Assembly (NCBI GenBank): GCA_015057115.1
Contig: SVEZ01000007.1
Location: 62,001-126,000 of the forward strand
Direction of reading: 5' to 3'
DNA: 64,000 nt
Source of the DNA: Lachnospiraceae bacterium
Lineage (GTDB): Bacteria; Bacillota; Clostridia; Lachnospirales; Lachnospiraceae
This document shows, piece by piece, positions 15,622 to 24,652 of this stretch. Positions within the stretch are counted from its first letter, which is position 1, and each line of letters opens with the position of its first letter. The notes under the pieces were generated by a model. It had not been told where the DNA came from. It made no database searches and was given only the letters and a program-made list of their open reading frames with translations. The position numbers and the translations under genes are program-made.

Positions 15622-16128
15622 TTACTCAATATAATCCTCGTATTTCGTCAGCTGACCTTCCAATTTCATATGTTCGAAATTGTTCTGGCGAAGTGCCTCA
15701 TACAAAACAACCGCAACCGAATTGGAAAGATTTAAGGATCTGGTTTCTCCAATCATTGGAATGCGAATACAATCATCCTTATGATGCGCCAATATCCGCT
15801 CCGGAATTCCTGCACTCTCTTTTCCAAACATAATATAGCAATCCGGTTCAAAATGCGCATCACTGTACACATTCTTTCCCTTGGTGGTTGCCATATAAAT
15901 TTTCGCTCCCGGATTCTTTTCCAAAAAATCCTCATAACTGATATAGGTGGTCACATCCAACTGCGGCCAATAATCCAATCCGGCACGCTTTACGCTTTTC
16001 TCATCGATTTTAAATCCTAAAGGCTCAATGAGATGCAATCTGGTTCCTGTTGCAACACAGGTTCTGCCGATGGCTCCGGTGTTAAACGGAATCTCCGGCT
16101 CATACAATACAATGTTTAATTTTGCCAT
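15622..16128 (-). CDS. trmL: tRNA (cytidine/uridine(34)-2'-O)-methyltransferase
   Basis: This is a 168-residue SPOUT methyltransferase. It has [21 protein letters not shown] at the start, [12 protein letters not shown], and [27 protein letters not shown] forming the knotted cofactor site. It methylates the wobble base of tRNA-Leu in characterised members. It lies 6 bp after the AIR synthase-like gene in the same operon. Confidence 0.93.
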   Translation of the reverse strand: MAKLNIVLYEPEIPFNTGAIGRTCVATGTRLHLIEPLGFKIDEKSVKRAGLDYWPQLDVTTYISYEDFLEKNPGAKIYMATTKGKNVYSDAHFEPDCYIMFGKESAGIPERILAHHKDDCIRIPMIGETRSLNLSNSVAVVLYEALRQNNFEHMKLEGQLTKYEDYIE

Positions 16129-16134
16129 AATAGC

Positions 16135-17118
16135 TTATACCACCTTATATAATTCATCGGTCTTTGGCGGTTCCAAAAACCTTCTTTCATCCTGATTCAG
16201 TAAAACCCGATCATTTCCTGCCGTAGCTTTTCCGATAATCGTGGCAGGAATACCCTGTTTATTGAGTTCCATTACCAGCCCGTTTCCGTCCTCCGCAGCC
16301 ATAAGCATACTGCCGGAAGAAATCAGTCCGTAAGGATTGATGCCGAAAAACTCACAAATTTCTATGGTTTCCTGTTTTACAGGAATTTTCAAAAGCTCAA
16401 TTTCAAGACCCACACCGGATCCTTCTGCCATCTCCCACAACGCTCCGAAAATTCCGCCCTCCGTCACATCATGCATGGCGCCCACACCGAACTGTGCCGC
16501 CAAAAACCCTTCTTTTACTACGGAAATCTGCTCATCAAAGGCTTTTGCCGTATCCACGAATCGCTGTGAAAAACGGGTTAAAAGCGCCTGCTCTTTTTCC
16601 TTGGCAAGAATACTGGTTCCTTCCAATCCGATGGTTTTGGTAACGAGAATATCCATACCGGGCTTAACACCGGCACTGCTGATAAGTTGCCCCTCTTTCA
16701 CCTTGCCTACGCCGGTAACGCTAATTAACGGCTGATTCACGGCACGGGTAACCTCTGTGTGTCCACCAAGGATCTGCATATGAAACGCATCGCACTGTGC
16801 ACCGATTTCACGCATCAGAGCTTTTAATTCCGCTTCCTCACATCCTTGTGGCAAAAGCACCGTAAGCATCAGACCCACAGGTTCTGCGCCACTGCTTGCC
16901 AAATCGTTTGCCGTAATCAGCACAGCCAGCTTTCCCATATCCTGCAGGGTTCCGGTAATAGGATCCGTGGATAAAACCAGCACTTCATCCTCTGCCAGCT
17001 TCAAAGCACTGCAATCCTCTCCGACAGCTGCATGTAGCAACACTTCCGGCCGGTTCTTTTTAATTGGTTTTAAAACAGAACGCTTCAGCACGCTTTCCGG
17101 TATCTTGCCAACCTCCAT
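16135..17118 (-). CDS. AIR synthase-related protein (HypE/PurM fold)
   Basis: This is a 327-residue protein of the PurM/HypE/ThiL/SelD ATP-binding superfamily: GEDCSALKL, LSTDPITGT, ITANDLASSGAEPVGLML, GGHTEVT, MHDVTEGGIFGALWEMAE and PYGLISSGSMLMA. It lacks the N-terminal Cys/Sec loop of SelD, so it is not called selenophosphate synthetase despite the tRNA-Sec nearby. The reaction is unknown. The start at 17118 follows GAGGAG, inside the last codons of the upstream gene; the longer frame is only the other reading of that gene's Lys-Asp repeat. Confidence 0.88.
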   Translation of the reverse strand: MEVGKIPESVLKRSVLKPIKKNRPEVLLHAAVGEDCSALKLAEDEVLVLSTDPITGTLQDMGKLAVLITANDLASSGAEPVGLMLTVLLPQGCEEAELKALMREIGAQCDAFHMQILGGHTEVTRAVNQPLISVTGVGKVKEGQLISSAGVKPGMDILVTKTIGLEGTSILAKEKEQALLTRFSQRFVDTAKAFDEQISVVKEGFLAAQFGVGAMHDVTEGGIFGALWEMAEGSGVGLEIELLKIPVKQETIEICEFFGINPYGLISSGSMLMAAEDGNGLVMELNKQGIPATIIGKATAGNDRVLLNQDERRFLEPPKTDELYKVV

Positions 17119-17122
17119 GGAA

Positions 17123-18694
17123 CTACTCCTCGTCTTCCTTTTCTTTATCTTTATCTTTGTCCTTATTCTTGTCTTCGTCCTTATCCTTATCCTTGTCCTT
17201 GTCTTTATCCTTATCTTTATCTTTGTCCTTGTCTTCCTTTTCCTTGATAGCTGCATCATTCCATTGAGCCGCAGCCTTCTTTACAGCGCTTAAATCGCCG
17301 GTGGCAATAGCTTCTTTCATAGCCTTTACCGCTTCGGAAGATTCCGACTTCACGCCGACACTGAACACGGAATCGGTTTTCTTATATGTGCTTCGGTTAA
17401 ATACTTCTTTGCTTTCAACCTTACCGTTAATCTTGATAATCTTATAAAGCACTGCCTTATAACCGGTATGTGCCTCTGCAGTCTGGGAAATACTTCCGAT
17501 TGGCTCGCTGCAGGCAGAAAGCTTCACTTCCGGTTCATCGGTAGAAACAATCTCGCTTTCAAAAGATACTTCCCGGTTCGGATCTCTGGTTTCGCATCCG
17601 TATACGGTAAAATAGATGTTCCGGTTGGATGTATAACCGTCAATGTAAATCGGGGTATCCAATGTATTCTTGAATTTGAAATCTTTGTAATCTCCGGCAA
17701 TGGCTGCATCCTCGGATGGTTTTACATAATGTACCACCATAGAGTGAGGAGAACGCTCCACAACCTCCAACTCTGCACGGATTACCGCATTATACAACGT
17801 ACTGGATACCTGGCATACACCACCGCCCACGCTCTCTACAACGGTTCCGTTCTCATAGGCACCTGCCAAAGCGTATCCATTATCCATGCTGATGGGGGAA
17901 ATGGTATCATGTACGGAAAATGTCTCACCCGGATATACAATGGTTCCATTAATCAAAGAAGTGGCATTTTCCACGTTCTGACATCTTCCTGCTGCGGAGG
18001 TGGAATAGTTGGTGGTATAGGTTCCAAGTACGTCCTTAACCTTCATCAGTTCTTCTTTGTCACCCTTCGGCTTATCTTCTTCACTGATCAGGTTCACGCT
18101 TCCCAGCTCTTTTACCACGCCTTCCGCAAAATAAGTCTTTATTTCCTGTACAGACTCCTCAATATTAACCTTCTGGCCTGCGGTTCCTTCAATAAATACG
18201 AAATTTCCGTTCTCTCTTTTCAGTCCGTTATTAACGGTTTTTACATTTAATTTATTCACATGCTCTTCCAAATATTTGGTGGCTACTGCCTCATCCAGGG
18301 AAAAGCTTACATTCAGGGTCACGCTCTCATGCTTCAGATCCTGCTGCTGTTTGTAACGCTGAATCAGGTTTCCGAAATGACCAACCTCTAAGGCCTGCTC
18401 AGCCAAATCCGCAACAGAACAACGAAGTCCCAGTTCATCGGCAGTTGCCTCTAAACTGCGCTTTCCAACATTCAAACTTACCGGCCCATCGGTAATAGCC
18501 GTAACATACTGATCAATGGCAGTTTTGGCCTGTTCCAGATTCATGCCTCCCACAGACAGCTCACCCACATAGACACCATCCAAAATCGTGTCAGAAGAAG
18601 CATGGCCAAACTGCACATCCATAAACATCCATCCGCCTGCTAAAAGCGCAAGCAATAACAATCCAATTTTCCCGTTTAATTTTCTTTTCTTCAT
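17123..18694 (-). CDS. VanW-family exported protein with Lys-Asp repeat tail
   Basis: This is a 523-residue protein. The N-terminal membrane anchor or signal spans residues ~8-28 (LLLLALLAGGWMF). Two peptidoglycan-binding-4 type repeats (~40-210) follow, then a VanW domain with YPGETFSVHD, GYALAGAY, GGGVCQVSSTLYNAV and SPHSMVVHYV (~225-380). The tail (~485-523) is nearly all Lys, Asp and Glu, encoded by an imperfect 6-bp repeat. It is probably a cell-wall-associated protein of unknown activity. It is the first gene of the operon running to the panE fusion. Confidence 0.9.
   Translation of the reverse strand: MKKRKLNGKIGLLLLALLAGGWMFMDVQFGHASSDTILDGVYVGELSVGGMNLEQAKTAIDQYVTAITDGPVSLNVGKRSLEATADELGLRCSVADLAEQALEVGHFGNLIQRYKQQQDLKHESVTLNVSFSLDEAVATKYLEEHVNKLNVKTVNNGLKRENGNFVFIEGTAGQKVNIEESVQEIKTYFAEGVVKELGSVNLISEEDKPKGDKEELMKVKDVLGTYTTNYSTSAAGRCQNVENATSLINGTIVYPGETFSVHDTISPISMDNGYALAGAYENGTVVESVGGGVCQVSSTLYNAVIRAELEVVERSPHSMVVHYVKPSEDAAIAGDYKDFKFKNTLDTPIYIDGYTSNRNIYFTVYGCETRDPNREVSFESEIVSTDEPEVKLSACSEPIGSISQTAEAHTGYKAVLYKIIKINGKVESKEVFNRSTYKKTDSVFSVGVKSESSEAVKAMKEAIATGDLSAVKKAAAQWNDAAIKEKEDKDKDKDKDKDKDKDKDKDEDKNKDKDKDKEKEDEE
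17124..17245. repeat. Imperfect hexanucleotide repeat encoding (Lys-Asp)n
   Basis: Units of GA(C/T)AA(A/G) on the minus strand repeat about fifteen times at the 3' end of the vanW-like gene. Unit length is a multiple of three, so slippage would change tail length without a frameshift. Confidence 0.8.
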
Positions 18695-18788
18695 AACATC
18701 TTACCTATTACTCAAACAAAACTCTACTCTGACTTTCTGTCTACTATCCATTGACTGAAAACCTCAAAGAGGTTATAGTAATTACAGT

Positions 18789-18884
18789 CTAATACATAGC
18801 AGATAAAACAAGCGGTAATATCATTCCGATAATAAGAATAACCGCAATGATGCCGGCGATTCGCTGACGTGTCTTTGGTTTCAT
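18789..18884 (-). CDS. Small single-pass membrane protein (31 aa)
   Basis: MKPKTRQRIAGII begins a 31-residue protein with a basic N terminus and one hydrophobic helix (residues ~9-28). An excellent AGGAGGTAAAACG ribosome site precedes the ATG, which argues for real translation. It resembles in layout the short DUF4044-type membrane proteins of Firmicutes, but identity is not certain. It stands alone between the vanW-like operon and a divergent gene. Confidence 0.65.
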   Translation of the reverse strand: MKPKTRQRIAGIIAVILIIGMILPLVLSAMY

Positions 18885-18927
18885 CGTTTTACCTCCTATT
18901 TGATTCATAAAGAAAGGACAAAAACTC

Positions 18928-19533
18928 ATGCCACTTTTATGCATATCATTCTTCATCCTTATAGTTAGTACCATTAACTTTTTTGCCGGAAACACCCGCA
19001 ATCGGGACCGTGCAAAAAAAGATGCCTTTTGGGCAAAAGAGTCTGCCGCAAATGCAGCGAAAGATCAGGATCTTTCCACTCTTTCCTATATCACGCTTTC
19101 GGAACCTCTGACGGAAATTACTGTATCAGGAGAACCTCTAAGCCGCCTGAAGGAAGAATTGCTGTCTTTCCGTGACAAGACTATTGTCAATTTAAACGGC
19201 ATCAGCAATACGGATTTAAAGCTTACCTATGGCGCCAACCATATCGGCCTTTTATCCCAGTACGATCAGAACTTTACCGACCTTTGCATCTGCCTTCAGA
19301 ACTTCGGCAAAGAACTTCTTGAAGCCGAGCAACCGGAAGATGCTGTGACAGTTCTGGAATATGCCGTATCCATCGGTTCCGACATTACCGATACTTACGT
19401 AATGCTGGCCTACCTGTATTTGGAAAAACATCAGACCTATAAGATTGATGCTCTTCTTGAAAAAGCGGAAGGCTTAAATTCTCTCTCCAAGGATACTATT
19501 ATACTAAAACTGAAGAAAATAGTCCACCCTTAA
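18928..19533 (+). CDS. Membrane-anchored TPR-like protein of unknown function
   Basis: This is a 201-residue protein with an N-terminal hydrophobic segment (residues ~2-20), then a basic stretch (RNRDRAKK) and an alpha-helical rest. Residues ~125-195 look like tetratricopeptide helices (GKELLEAEQPEDAVTVLEYAVSIG, YVMLAYLYLEKHQ). It is convergent with nth; the stops overlap by 4 bp. Probably a scaffold; no enzyme motif is seen. Confidence 0.75.
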   Translation: MPLLCISFFILIVSTINFFAGNTRNRDRAKKDAFWAKESAANAAKDQDLSTLSYITLSEPLTEITVSGEPLSRLKEELLSFRDKTIVNLNGISNTDLKLTYGANHIGLLSQYDQNFTDLCICLQNFGKELLEAEQPEDAVTVLEYAVSIGSDITDTYVMLAYLYLEKHQTYKIDALLEKAEGLNSLSKDTIILKLKKIVHP

Positions 19534-20168
19534 GTGGCTTTTCCGTAAAAAATACATATATCATTCAGATAGCAATTCTCACAGTCCGGTTTCCGGGCTG
19601 TGCAGTAACTTCTGCCCAAAGAGATTACGTGAATATTGTAAAGTATCCACTGCTCTTTTGGCAGACATTTCATCAGATCCTCTTCAATTTTCTCAGGATC
19701 TTGATTCTTGGTTAATCCCCAACGATTGGAAATCCGTTTCACGTGGGTATCCACCACAATGCTCGGCTCGTTGTAAATATTTCCGCGAATTACATTGGCA
19801 GTCTTTCTACCCACACCCGCCAGACTTAAAAGGTCTTCCAGATTTCTGGGCACTTCCCCACCATACACTTCCACCAAACGTTTTGCGCAAGCAATAATAT
19901 TTAAGGCCTTATTGTGATAAAATCCCGTAGAATGTATATCCTGTTCCAATTCCTTCAAATCTGCATTGGCAAATTTCTCCAATGTATCGTATTTTACAAA
20001 TAACTTCTCCGTTACGATATTCACTCTGGCATCGGTACACTGAGCACTTAAAATCACGGCAATCAACAACTGCCAGGGCGTTTCATGATTTAGATAACAA
20101 ATCAAATCCGTTCCGTATTCTGCATCCATCCTTCGTAGGATTTCAAGCATCCGTTCCTTCTTCGTCAT
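19530..20168 (-). CDS. nth: Endonuclease III
   Basis: This is a 212-residue DNA glycosylase/AP lyase removing oxidised pyrimidines. It has the helix-hairpin-helix with the catalytic Lys (LAGVGRKTANVI), the catalytic Asp in VVDTHVKRISNRWG, and a C-terminal [4Fe-4S] ligand set C-x6-C-x2-C-x5-C (residues ~190-206). Its start overlaps the upstream radical SAM gene by 26 bp. Confidence 0.97.
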   Translation of the reverse strand: MTKKERMLEILRRMDAEYGTDLICYLNHETPWQLLIAVILSAQCTDARVNIVTEKLFVKYDTLEKFANADLKELEQDIHSTGFYHNKALNIIACAKRLVEVYGGEVPRNLEDLLSLAGVGRKTANVIRGNIYNEPSIVVDTHVKRISNRWGLTKNQDPEKIEEDLMKCLPKEQWILYNIHVISLGRSYCTARKPDCENCYLNDICIFYGKAT

Positions 20169-21804
20169 TTCTGTACCTCTCCACCTTCACATTGCCGGTA
20201 ACAGGGCTCCGGTGTTCATAATCAAATAAAAGCTCCGTATTACACTTTTCCGGCATCCGCTCAAAATAATAGAATCCACCTTCCGTAAAATCATAGGAAA
20301 AAGCTTCCACGTGCTGCATTTTCCCTTTACGCTTACGATTTTCCCGAAGATACAAATCACAAACTGCCGCCTCTTCGTACAATTCCCTCGGTTCTCCTAC
20401 TTTTTCCAGATAGGAAAGCAGCAACTCGTATTTCTTTTCTCTGTTATGGGGATGTCCCAGTTCCCCTTTTTCCATCAAAAACCGGGCCAGTCCCCGGAAA
20501 AAGTCATAGGGCTTCTCGTAACCGGTTCTTTCTTTTTCCCTGCAAAAATACAATCCCAGCATAGTGGAAAACTGACCGCTGTTGTAATAGGTTTCCACCA
20601 TTTGTTCCACACGTTTTAAGGCAATAATTTCCTCAAAGGACAACCAGTTGGTCCGCATGATTTCGTAAGGTGGTCGCTCATGATATACCAGACCGTATTC
20701 CTTGCTATGGTCATGCATATAGGAACCTTTTAAAACCTTTAAAAATCCCAGCTGTAACTGGTGGGGCCGCAGGGAAAACAGTTCGTCAAAGGACTGTTGG
20801 AACCTACGGTAATCTTCAAAAGGCAGCCCTGCAATTAAATCCAAATGCAGGTTGATATTTCGATTTTCCTTCAGTTCCTCCGTCACCCTCCAAACCTTCG
20901 CAAGATCCATGCTGCGATGTATCTCCGTAATCGTCTCCGGGTTGGTGGTCTGTACGCCGATTTCCAATTGCACCAGCCCCGGCCGCAGGCTTTTCAGACA
21001 GGCAATTTCCTCCGGTCTTAAAATATCCGCTGCAATTTCAAAATGAAAATTGGTTATACCATTATCGTGGGCTTTAATATATTCCCATATAGCCAGAGCG
21101 TGCTCCACCTTGGCATTATAGGTTCGATCCACAAACTTAACCTGAGGCACTTTTGCATCCAAAAAGGCCTGTAATTCCTCGTATACCTTATTAAGAGGCT
21201 TAAACCGCAATTTACGGTCCACAGAGGATAAACAATAGCTGCAGGAAAAGGGGCATCCTCTGGAAGACTCGTAATACAGAATCTTATGCTCCATTTCCCC
21301 AAGATTCTCATAGGGAAATGGCAAATCCGCCATATCCAGGCATTCTCTTGCTTTGGTCCTGATTAGTTGCTCTCCCTCCCGATACACCATGCCCGCAATA
21401 TCGGAAAGACTTCCGCCTTGCCGATAAAACCGACACAATTCGAAAAAGGTGGCTTCTCCTTCTCCCAAAAGAATTCCTTTTACCTCCGGATGTTCCTTCA
21501 AATGATTCTCAGATTCGTAGGAAACCTCCGGGCCTCCCAACCAGATGGGAAGGGTTGGCATTAATCGGGACAACTCCCTTGTCAGCTCGTTGATATATAC
21601 ATAATTCCATAAATAACAGGAGAAAGCCACTACGTCCGGCTTTCTCTCGTATAAATCCTGAAGAATGGCATCGGCATCGTGATTAATGGTATACTCACAA
21701 ACCGTAACCTCTTCTCCCTTCTCTTTTGCATACGCTCTTAAAGCATATACTGCCAAATTGGAATGGATAAATTTCGTATTGATGGCAACCAAAACAATGT
21801 TCAT
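20143..21804 (-). CDS. B12-binding-domain radical SAM protein (DUF4080 type)
   Basis: This is a protein of about 553 residues. The N-terminal cobalamin-binding-like Rossmann domain (~1-140: NTKFIHSNLAVYALRAY, WLGGPEVSYES) lacks a clear DxHxxG. The radical SAM core has CPFSCSYC binding the iron-sulfur cluster and QLEIGVQTTNPETI. The C-terminal ~150 residues match the usual DUF4080 extension. The start at 21804 leads directly into MNIVLVAINTK. The substrate is unknown. It forms a pair with nth. Confidence 0.85.
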   Translation of the reverse strand: MNIVLVAINTKFIHSNLAVYALRAYAKEKGEEVTVCEYTINHDADAILQDLYERKPDVVAFSCYLWNYVYINELTRELSRLMPTLPIWLGGPEVSYESENHLKEHPEVKGILLGEGEATFFELCRFYRQGGSLSDIAGMVYREGEQLIRTKARECLDMADLPFPYENLGEMEHKILYYESSRGCPFSCSYCLSSVDRKLRFKPLNKVYEELQAFLDAKVPQVKFVDRTYNAKVEHALAIWEYIKAHDNGITNFHFEIAADILRPEEIACLKSLRPGLVQLEIGVQTTNPETITEIHRSMDLAKVWRVTEELKENRNINLHLDLIAGLPFEDYRRFQQSFDELFSLRPHQLQLGFLKVLKGSYMHDHSKEYGLVYHERPPYEIMRTNWLSFEEIIALKRVEQMVETYYNSGQFSTMLGLYFCREKERTGYEKPYDFFRGLARFLMEKGELGHPHNREKKYELLLSYLEKVGEPRELYEEAAVCDLYLRENRKRKGKMQHVEAFSYDFTEGGFYYFERMPEKCNTELLFDYEHRSPVTGNVKVERYRNDEEGTDA

Positions 21805-21837
21805 CCTTGCCTCCACTTGCACTTTTCTAAAACTACA

Positions 21838-22440
21838 CTACTTCAAAATGGTATTTCGTAAAAATCCCGCCAACCGCTTGTATACTAAGAAGGTGGTCAA
21901 TGAAATCACCGAATATTTTAAAAGATTAAAGGGCAATACCGCCCAAACCATCATGGTAAACAGGCTGTCAATCTTAGGGTTAACCTGGGTCCCGATTTCC
22001 ACAATCGCCTCCATTGGCATATGGAACGCCCAAGCGTAGACCGGGAACATAATAAAATAATTGGTCAAAACAGCCATAACACTAACTACCACTGTTCCGA
22101 TTCCCATGGAAATCGCTGCCCATTTCTTGGATTTATGCCGACGATAAATCAAAACGGAGGGCAACATATAAAATGCCGAAACACAGAAGTTCATCACCTC
22201 GCCTACACCGGCGGTGGTGGTTCCTTTTAAAATCAACTTCAATACCAGTTTAATAAAAATAACCAAAAGACCATCAATCGGCCCTAACACAAAACCTGCA
22301 ATAATAATGGCAAGCTCCGAAAAATCAAATTTAATAAACGGTGGCACAAAGGGAATCACAAATTCAAACAACATCAGTACGGCGCTTATAGCTCCCAGCA
22401 TGGCAACCAGTACCAAACGTTTTGTATTTACCTTACCCAT
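21838..22440 (-). CDS. ribU: ECF transporter S component, riboflavin type
   Basis: This is a 200-residue, six-helix membrane protein. KFDFSELAIIIAGFVLGPIDG, GVGEVMNFCVSAFYMLPSVLIYRR and NYFIMFPVYAWAF follow the RibU pattern. It should bind riboflavin and dock on the EcfT/EcfA1/EcfA2 module at 13-15.6 kb. The ATG at 22440 is preceded by AAAAGGAGAAG. No FMN riboswitch sequence is seen upstream, which is unusual for a riboflavin importer and leaves some doubt about the substrate. Confidence 0.82.
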   Translation of the reverse strand: MGKVNTKRLVLVAMLGAISAVLMLFEFVIPFVPPFIKFDFSELAIIIAGFVLGPIDGLLVIFIKLVLKLILKGTTTAGVGEVMNFCVSAFYMLPSVLIYRRHKSKKWAAISMGIGTVVVSVMAVLTNYFIMFPVYAWAFHMPMEAIVEIGTQVNPKIDSLFTMMVWAVLPFNLLKYSVISLTTFLVYKRLAGFLRNTILK

Positions 22441-22484
22441 GGTTTCGTCTTCTCCTTTTCCGGGTGTGCGCATCATGCAAGAAA

Positions 22485-22517
22485 ACAGCCTCGAAATGAT
22501 TCGCATTTCAAGGCTGT
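22485..22517 (-). terminator. Intrinsic terminator between the EAL gene and ribU
   Basis: Arms ACAGCCT and AGGCTGT with an inner GAAAT/ATTTC pair, followed on the minus strand by TTTTCTT. It lies 60 bp past the EAL stop but also downstream of a good promoter for ribU. Confidence 0.75.
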
Positions 22518-22541
22518 TCACCACCCTATAAAACTATATTA

Positions 22542-22570
22542 AGTATAATACACCGCCCAGCTGTTTGCAA
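22542..22570 (-). promoter_or_regulatory. Promoter upstream of ribU
   Basis: TTGCAA (22565-22570), 17 bases, TATACT (22542-22547) on the minus strand. The predicted start near 22535 puts the terminator hairpin only about 18 nt into the transcript. Confidence 0.6.
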
Positions 22571-22576
22571 GGACTT

Positions 22577-24484
22577 CTAGCAGTTTTTCACCAGCTGAAT
22601 AAACTCCTCTTCCGCCAAAGGCTTCGCATAGTAAAATCCCTGATGAAGCGTACATCCAAGGGCCTGCAGCTTCGCCGCCATTTCCGTGGTCTCCACTCCT
22701 TCTGCAATAATTTCAAAGCCCATATCATCCAACATGGAAATGGTATGCTTTAACGCCTGCATCGCCTGAGTATTTCCCATGGCCGACCACAGCATAGACT
22801 TGTCCAGCTTTACATCCGAAAACGGGTAGTCGATAATGGTCATGGTATTGGAATAACCGCTACCGTAATCATCCATGGAAAAGTTAATTCCCTTTTGCAA
22901 CAGGATTTCCATGTTCCTGCGAAGTGCTGTCTTGGAAATAACTGCTGCCGTTTCCGTTACTTCAAAGGTAATCGCCTTATACGGCACCTTATAGGCATCC
23001 ATAATGTCAATCAACCGTTCTGCCAGATTCTCCTGCATACACTGGATTCCCGACAGATTCACATCCACACGCTCAATGCCCCACTCCCATAGCTGCTCTC
23101 GTTTCAGCATAGTGCACACTTCGGAAAAAACGTAAGCTCCGATTTCCGTAATGAGACCTTTTTTCTCTGCCAACGGAATAAACTCATCCGGTCCCACCTT
23201 TCCAAGTCGCTCATCAAATAAGCGAATCAAGGCTTCCGCCTGAACAAATCGGCCTTCTCTGGTACTGTAAATCGGCTGATAGTAAATATCGAATCCATGA
23301 TTTTCAAGAGCGCGCTTCATAGCCTGTATGATATAAGTATCTCGACGTCCCTCTTCCAGTTCCATCTCATCTGCCAGCACAATCGGTTGCTCCGAATCCG
23401 TTGTTGCCTTATGCAGTGCCAGACGAATCATGTCAAGGGCATCATCCGCCTTGGGCCACTCCTGCGGATGCTGCAGTAAGCACATCCTTGCTCCCAGGTT
23501 AATCTCCATATCCCTAAAAACAAAGGGCTGACGGAAACGATTTCCCAGATTGCTTTTCAAAATTTCCCAGCCATCGCTACTCTTTTTACCAAAAACACAA
23601 AATTCCTCTTCCGAAATACGGAACATCTGCTTTTCCTGTGCCTGAGCGTCAATTACATCCGCCACATCCTGCAGAATCTCGTCCTGTACCTCCAAGCCGA
23701 AAAGAGAACTTAAGTCCTTCAATCCTTCCACCTTAATGGCAAACACCTGGAAATGCCGACCGGATCGTACACCATGATGATAAAGCTCATACAGCGCCCG
23801 CAAATTGTAGATATTCAATTCCGGATCCTTGTAGGCCGCCGGATTTTCCAGTGAAAAATAGATAATCAGGCAGGAAATGGCTGCACCATACTGCACAATC
23901 ATCAAGGTAGGATACAATGCCTGGAAAATGACCATTACCAGCATCACCAGGGTATAACAAATAATAAATCCTGCCCGTCCCTTACTCAGCGCCTTGCGGA
24001 ATACAAAGGTGCGGACGATGGAGGCCAAAATATAACCGAAGGAGACGATGTACAAGAAGATTGACAGTTCTCCATGAGCGTAACTGCCATTATCATAGTT
24101 AAAAATCCATCCCGTGTAGGGCGACGAGAGGATTAGGACAATCTCCACAACATAAGGGAATCCTACCCCTACCATACGCCAGAATCCCACATCCTTCTTC
24201 TTGGTCAAAATATAAATATAGGCATAATAAACATAGGTAATACCATTGGTTGCCACCAGATATACCTCGTCGCACAGGTAATTTACCCATATAGGCACCT
24301 CTCCGTAGCGGGCACCAAAAGAAGCCGACAGCACATCGAATATCGCCGCAAAAAGCGTGGCTGTCAGCATATGAGCAAACATTACGGTTTCTTTATTTTT
24401 AATACTCTGGGTGGTAAAAAAGTGCGTTGCCAACACCAGAATCAATATAATCGCGCCAATATCAAAATACGTATTATATGACAT
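22577..24484 (-). CDS. Membrane protein with degenerate GGDEF and EAL domains
   Basis: This is a 635-residue protein with about seven N-terminal membrane helices (~1-210), a GGDEF-like domain whose active motif reads SEEEF (~215-365), and a C-terminal EAL domain (~385-630). In the EAL domain, EALIR, VNLSG, FEVTET, DDYGSGYSN, KLDKS, EGVET and QGFYYAKPL keep the metal and catalytic residues. It therefore probably degrades cyclic di-GMP and does not make it. A paralogue of the same layout lies at 26.3-28.2 kb. Confidence 0.9.
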   Translation of the reverse strand: MSYNTYFDIGAIILILVLATHFFTTQSIKNKETVMFAHMLTATLFAAIFDVLSASFGARYGEVPIWVNYLCDEVYLVATNGITYVYYAYIYILTKKKDVGFWRMVGVGFPYVVEIVLILSSPYTGWIFNYDNGSYAHGELSIFLYIVSFGYILASIVRTFVFRKALSKGRAGFIICYTLVMLVMVIFQALYPTLMIVQYGAAISCLIIYFSLENPAAYKDPELNIYNLRALYELYHHGVRSGRHFQVFAIKVEGLKDLSSLFGLEVQDEILQDVADVIDAQAQEKQMFRISEEEFCVFGKKSSDGWEILKSNLGNRFRQPFVFRDMEINLGARMCLLQHPQEWPKADDALDMIRLALHKATTDSEQPIVLADEMELEEGRRDTYIIQAMKRALENHGFDIYYQPIYSTREGRFVQAEALIRLFDERLGKVGPDEFIPLAEKKGLITEIGAYVFSEVCTMLKREQLWEWGIERVDVNLSGIQCMQENLAERLIDIMDAYKVPYKAITFEVTETAAVISKTALRRNMEILLQKGINFSMDDYGSGYSNTMTIIDYPFSDVKLDKSMLWSAMGNTQAMQALKHTISMLDDMGFEIIAEGVETTEMAAKLQALGCTLHQGFYYAKPLAEEEFIQLVKNC

Positions 24485-24606
24485 TCTCGCTCACCTCCGG
24501 TTAACGAAACTTTCCCCTCATACTCTGATTTTACAAGAGAAATATGTTTATGTAATGACAGAATTTCAAGAGAAGTATGAAAAATACCAAAAGGACCAAC
24601 TAACGT

Positions 24607-24642
24607 AAAAAAGCGCCGATAGGTCTTATCCTGTCGGCACTT
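24607..24642 (-). terminator. Terminator after tRNA-Sec
   Basis: Minus-strand AAGTGCCGACAGG pairs with CCTATCGGCGCTT (one mismatch, one wobble), followed by TTTTTT; it begins 11 bases past the tRNA 3' end. Confidence 0.88.
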
Positions 24643-24652
24643 TCTAAAGAAA

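Noticed and set aside
16135-17118. Selenophosphate synthetase (selD), tempting because of tRNA-Sec
   Set aside because: The fold is shared, but the N-terminal glycine-rich Cys/Sec loop needed for SelD is missing and the order of motifs fits HypE/AIR synthase-related proteins.
16967-17293. Plus-strand ORFs rich in Ser/Leu/Val/Phe
   Set aside because: They are the antisense reading of the Lys-Asp hexanucleotide tract in the vanW-like gene.
22440-22570. FMN riboswitch ahead of ribU
   Set aside because: Only ~95 nt of leader exist and the conserved AGGGTGAAATTCC-like core is not found.
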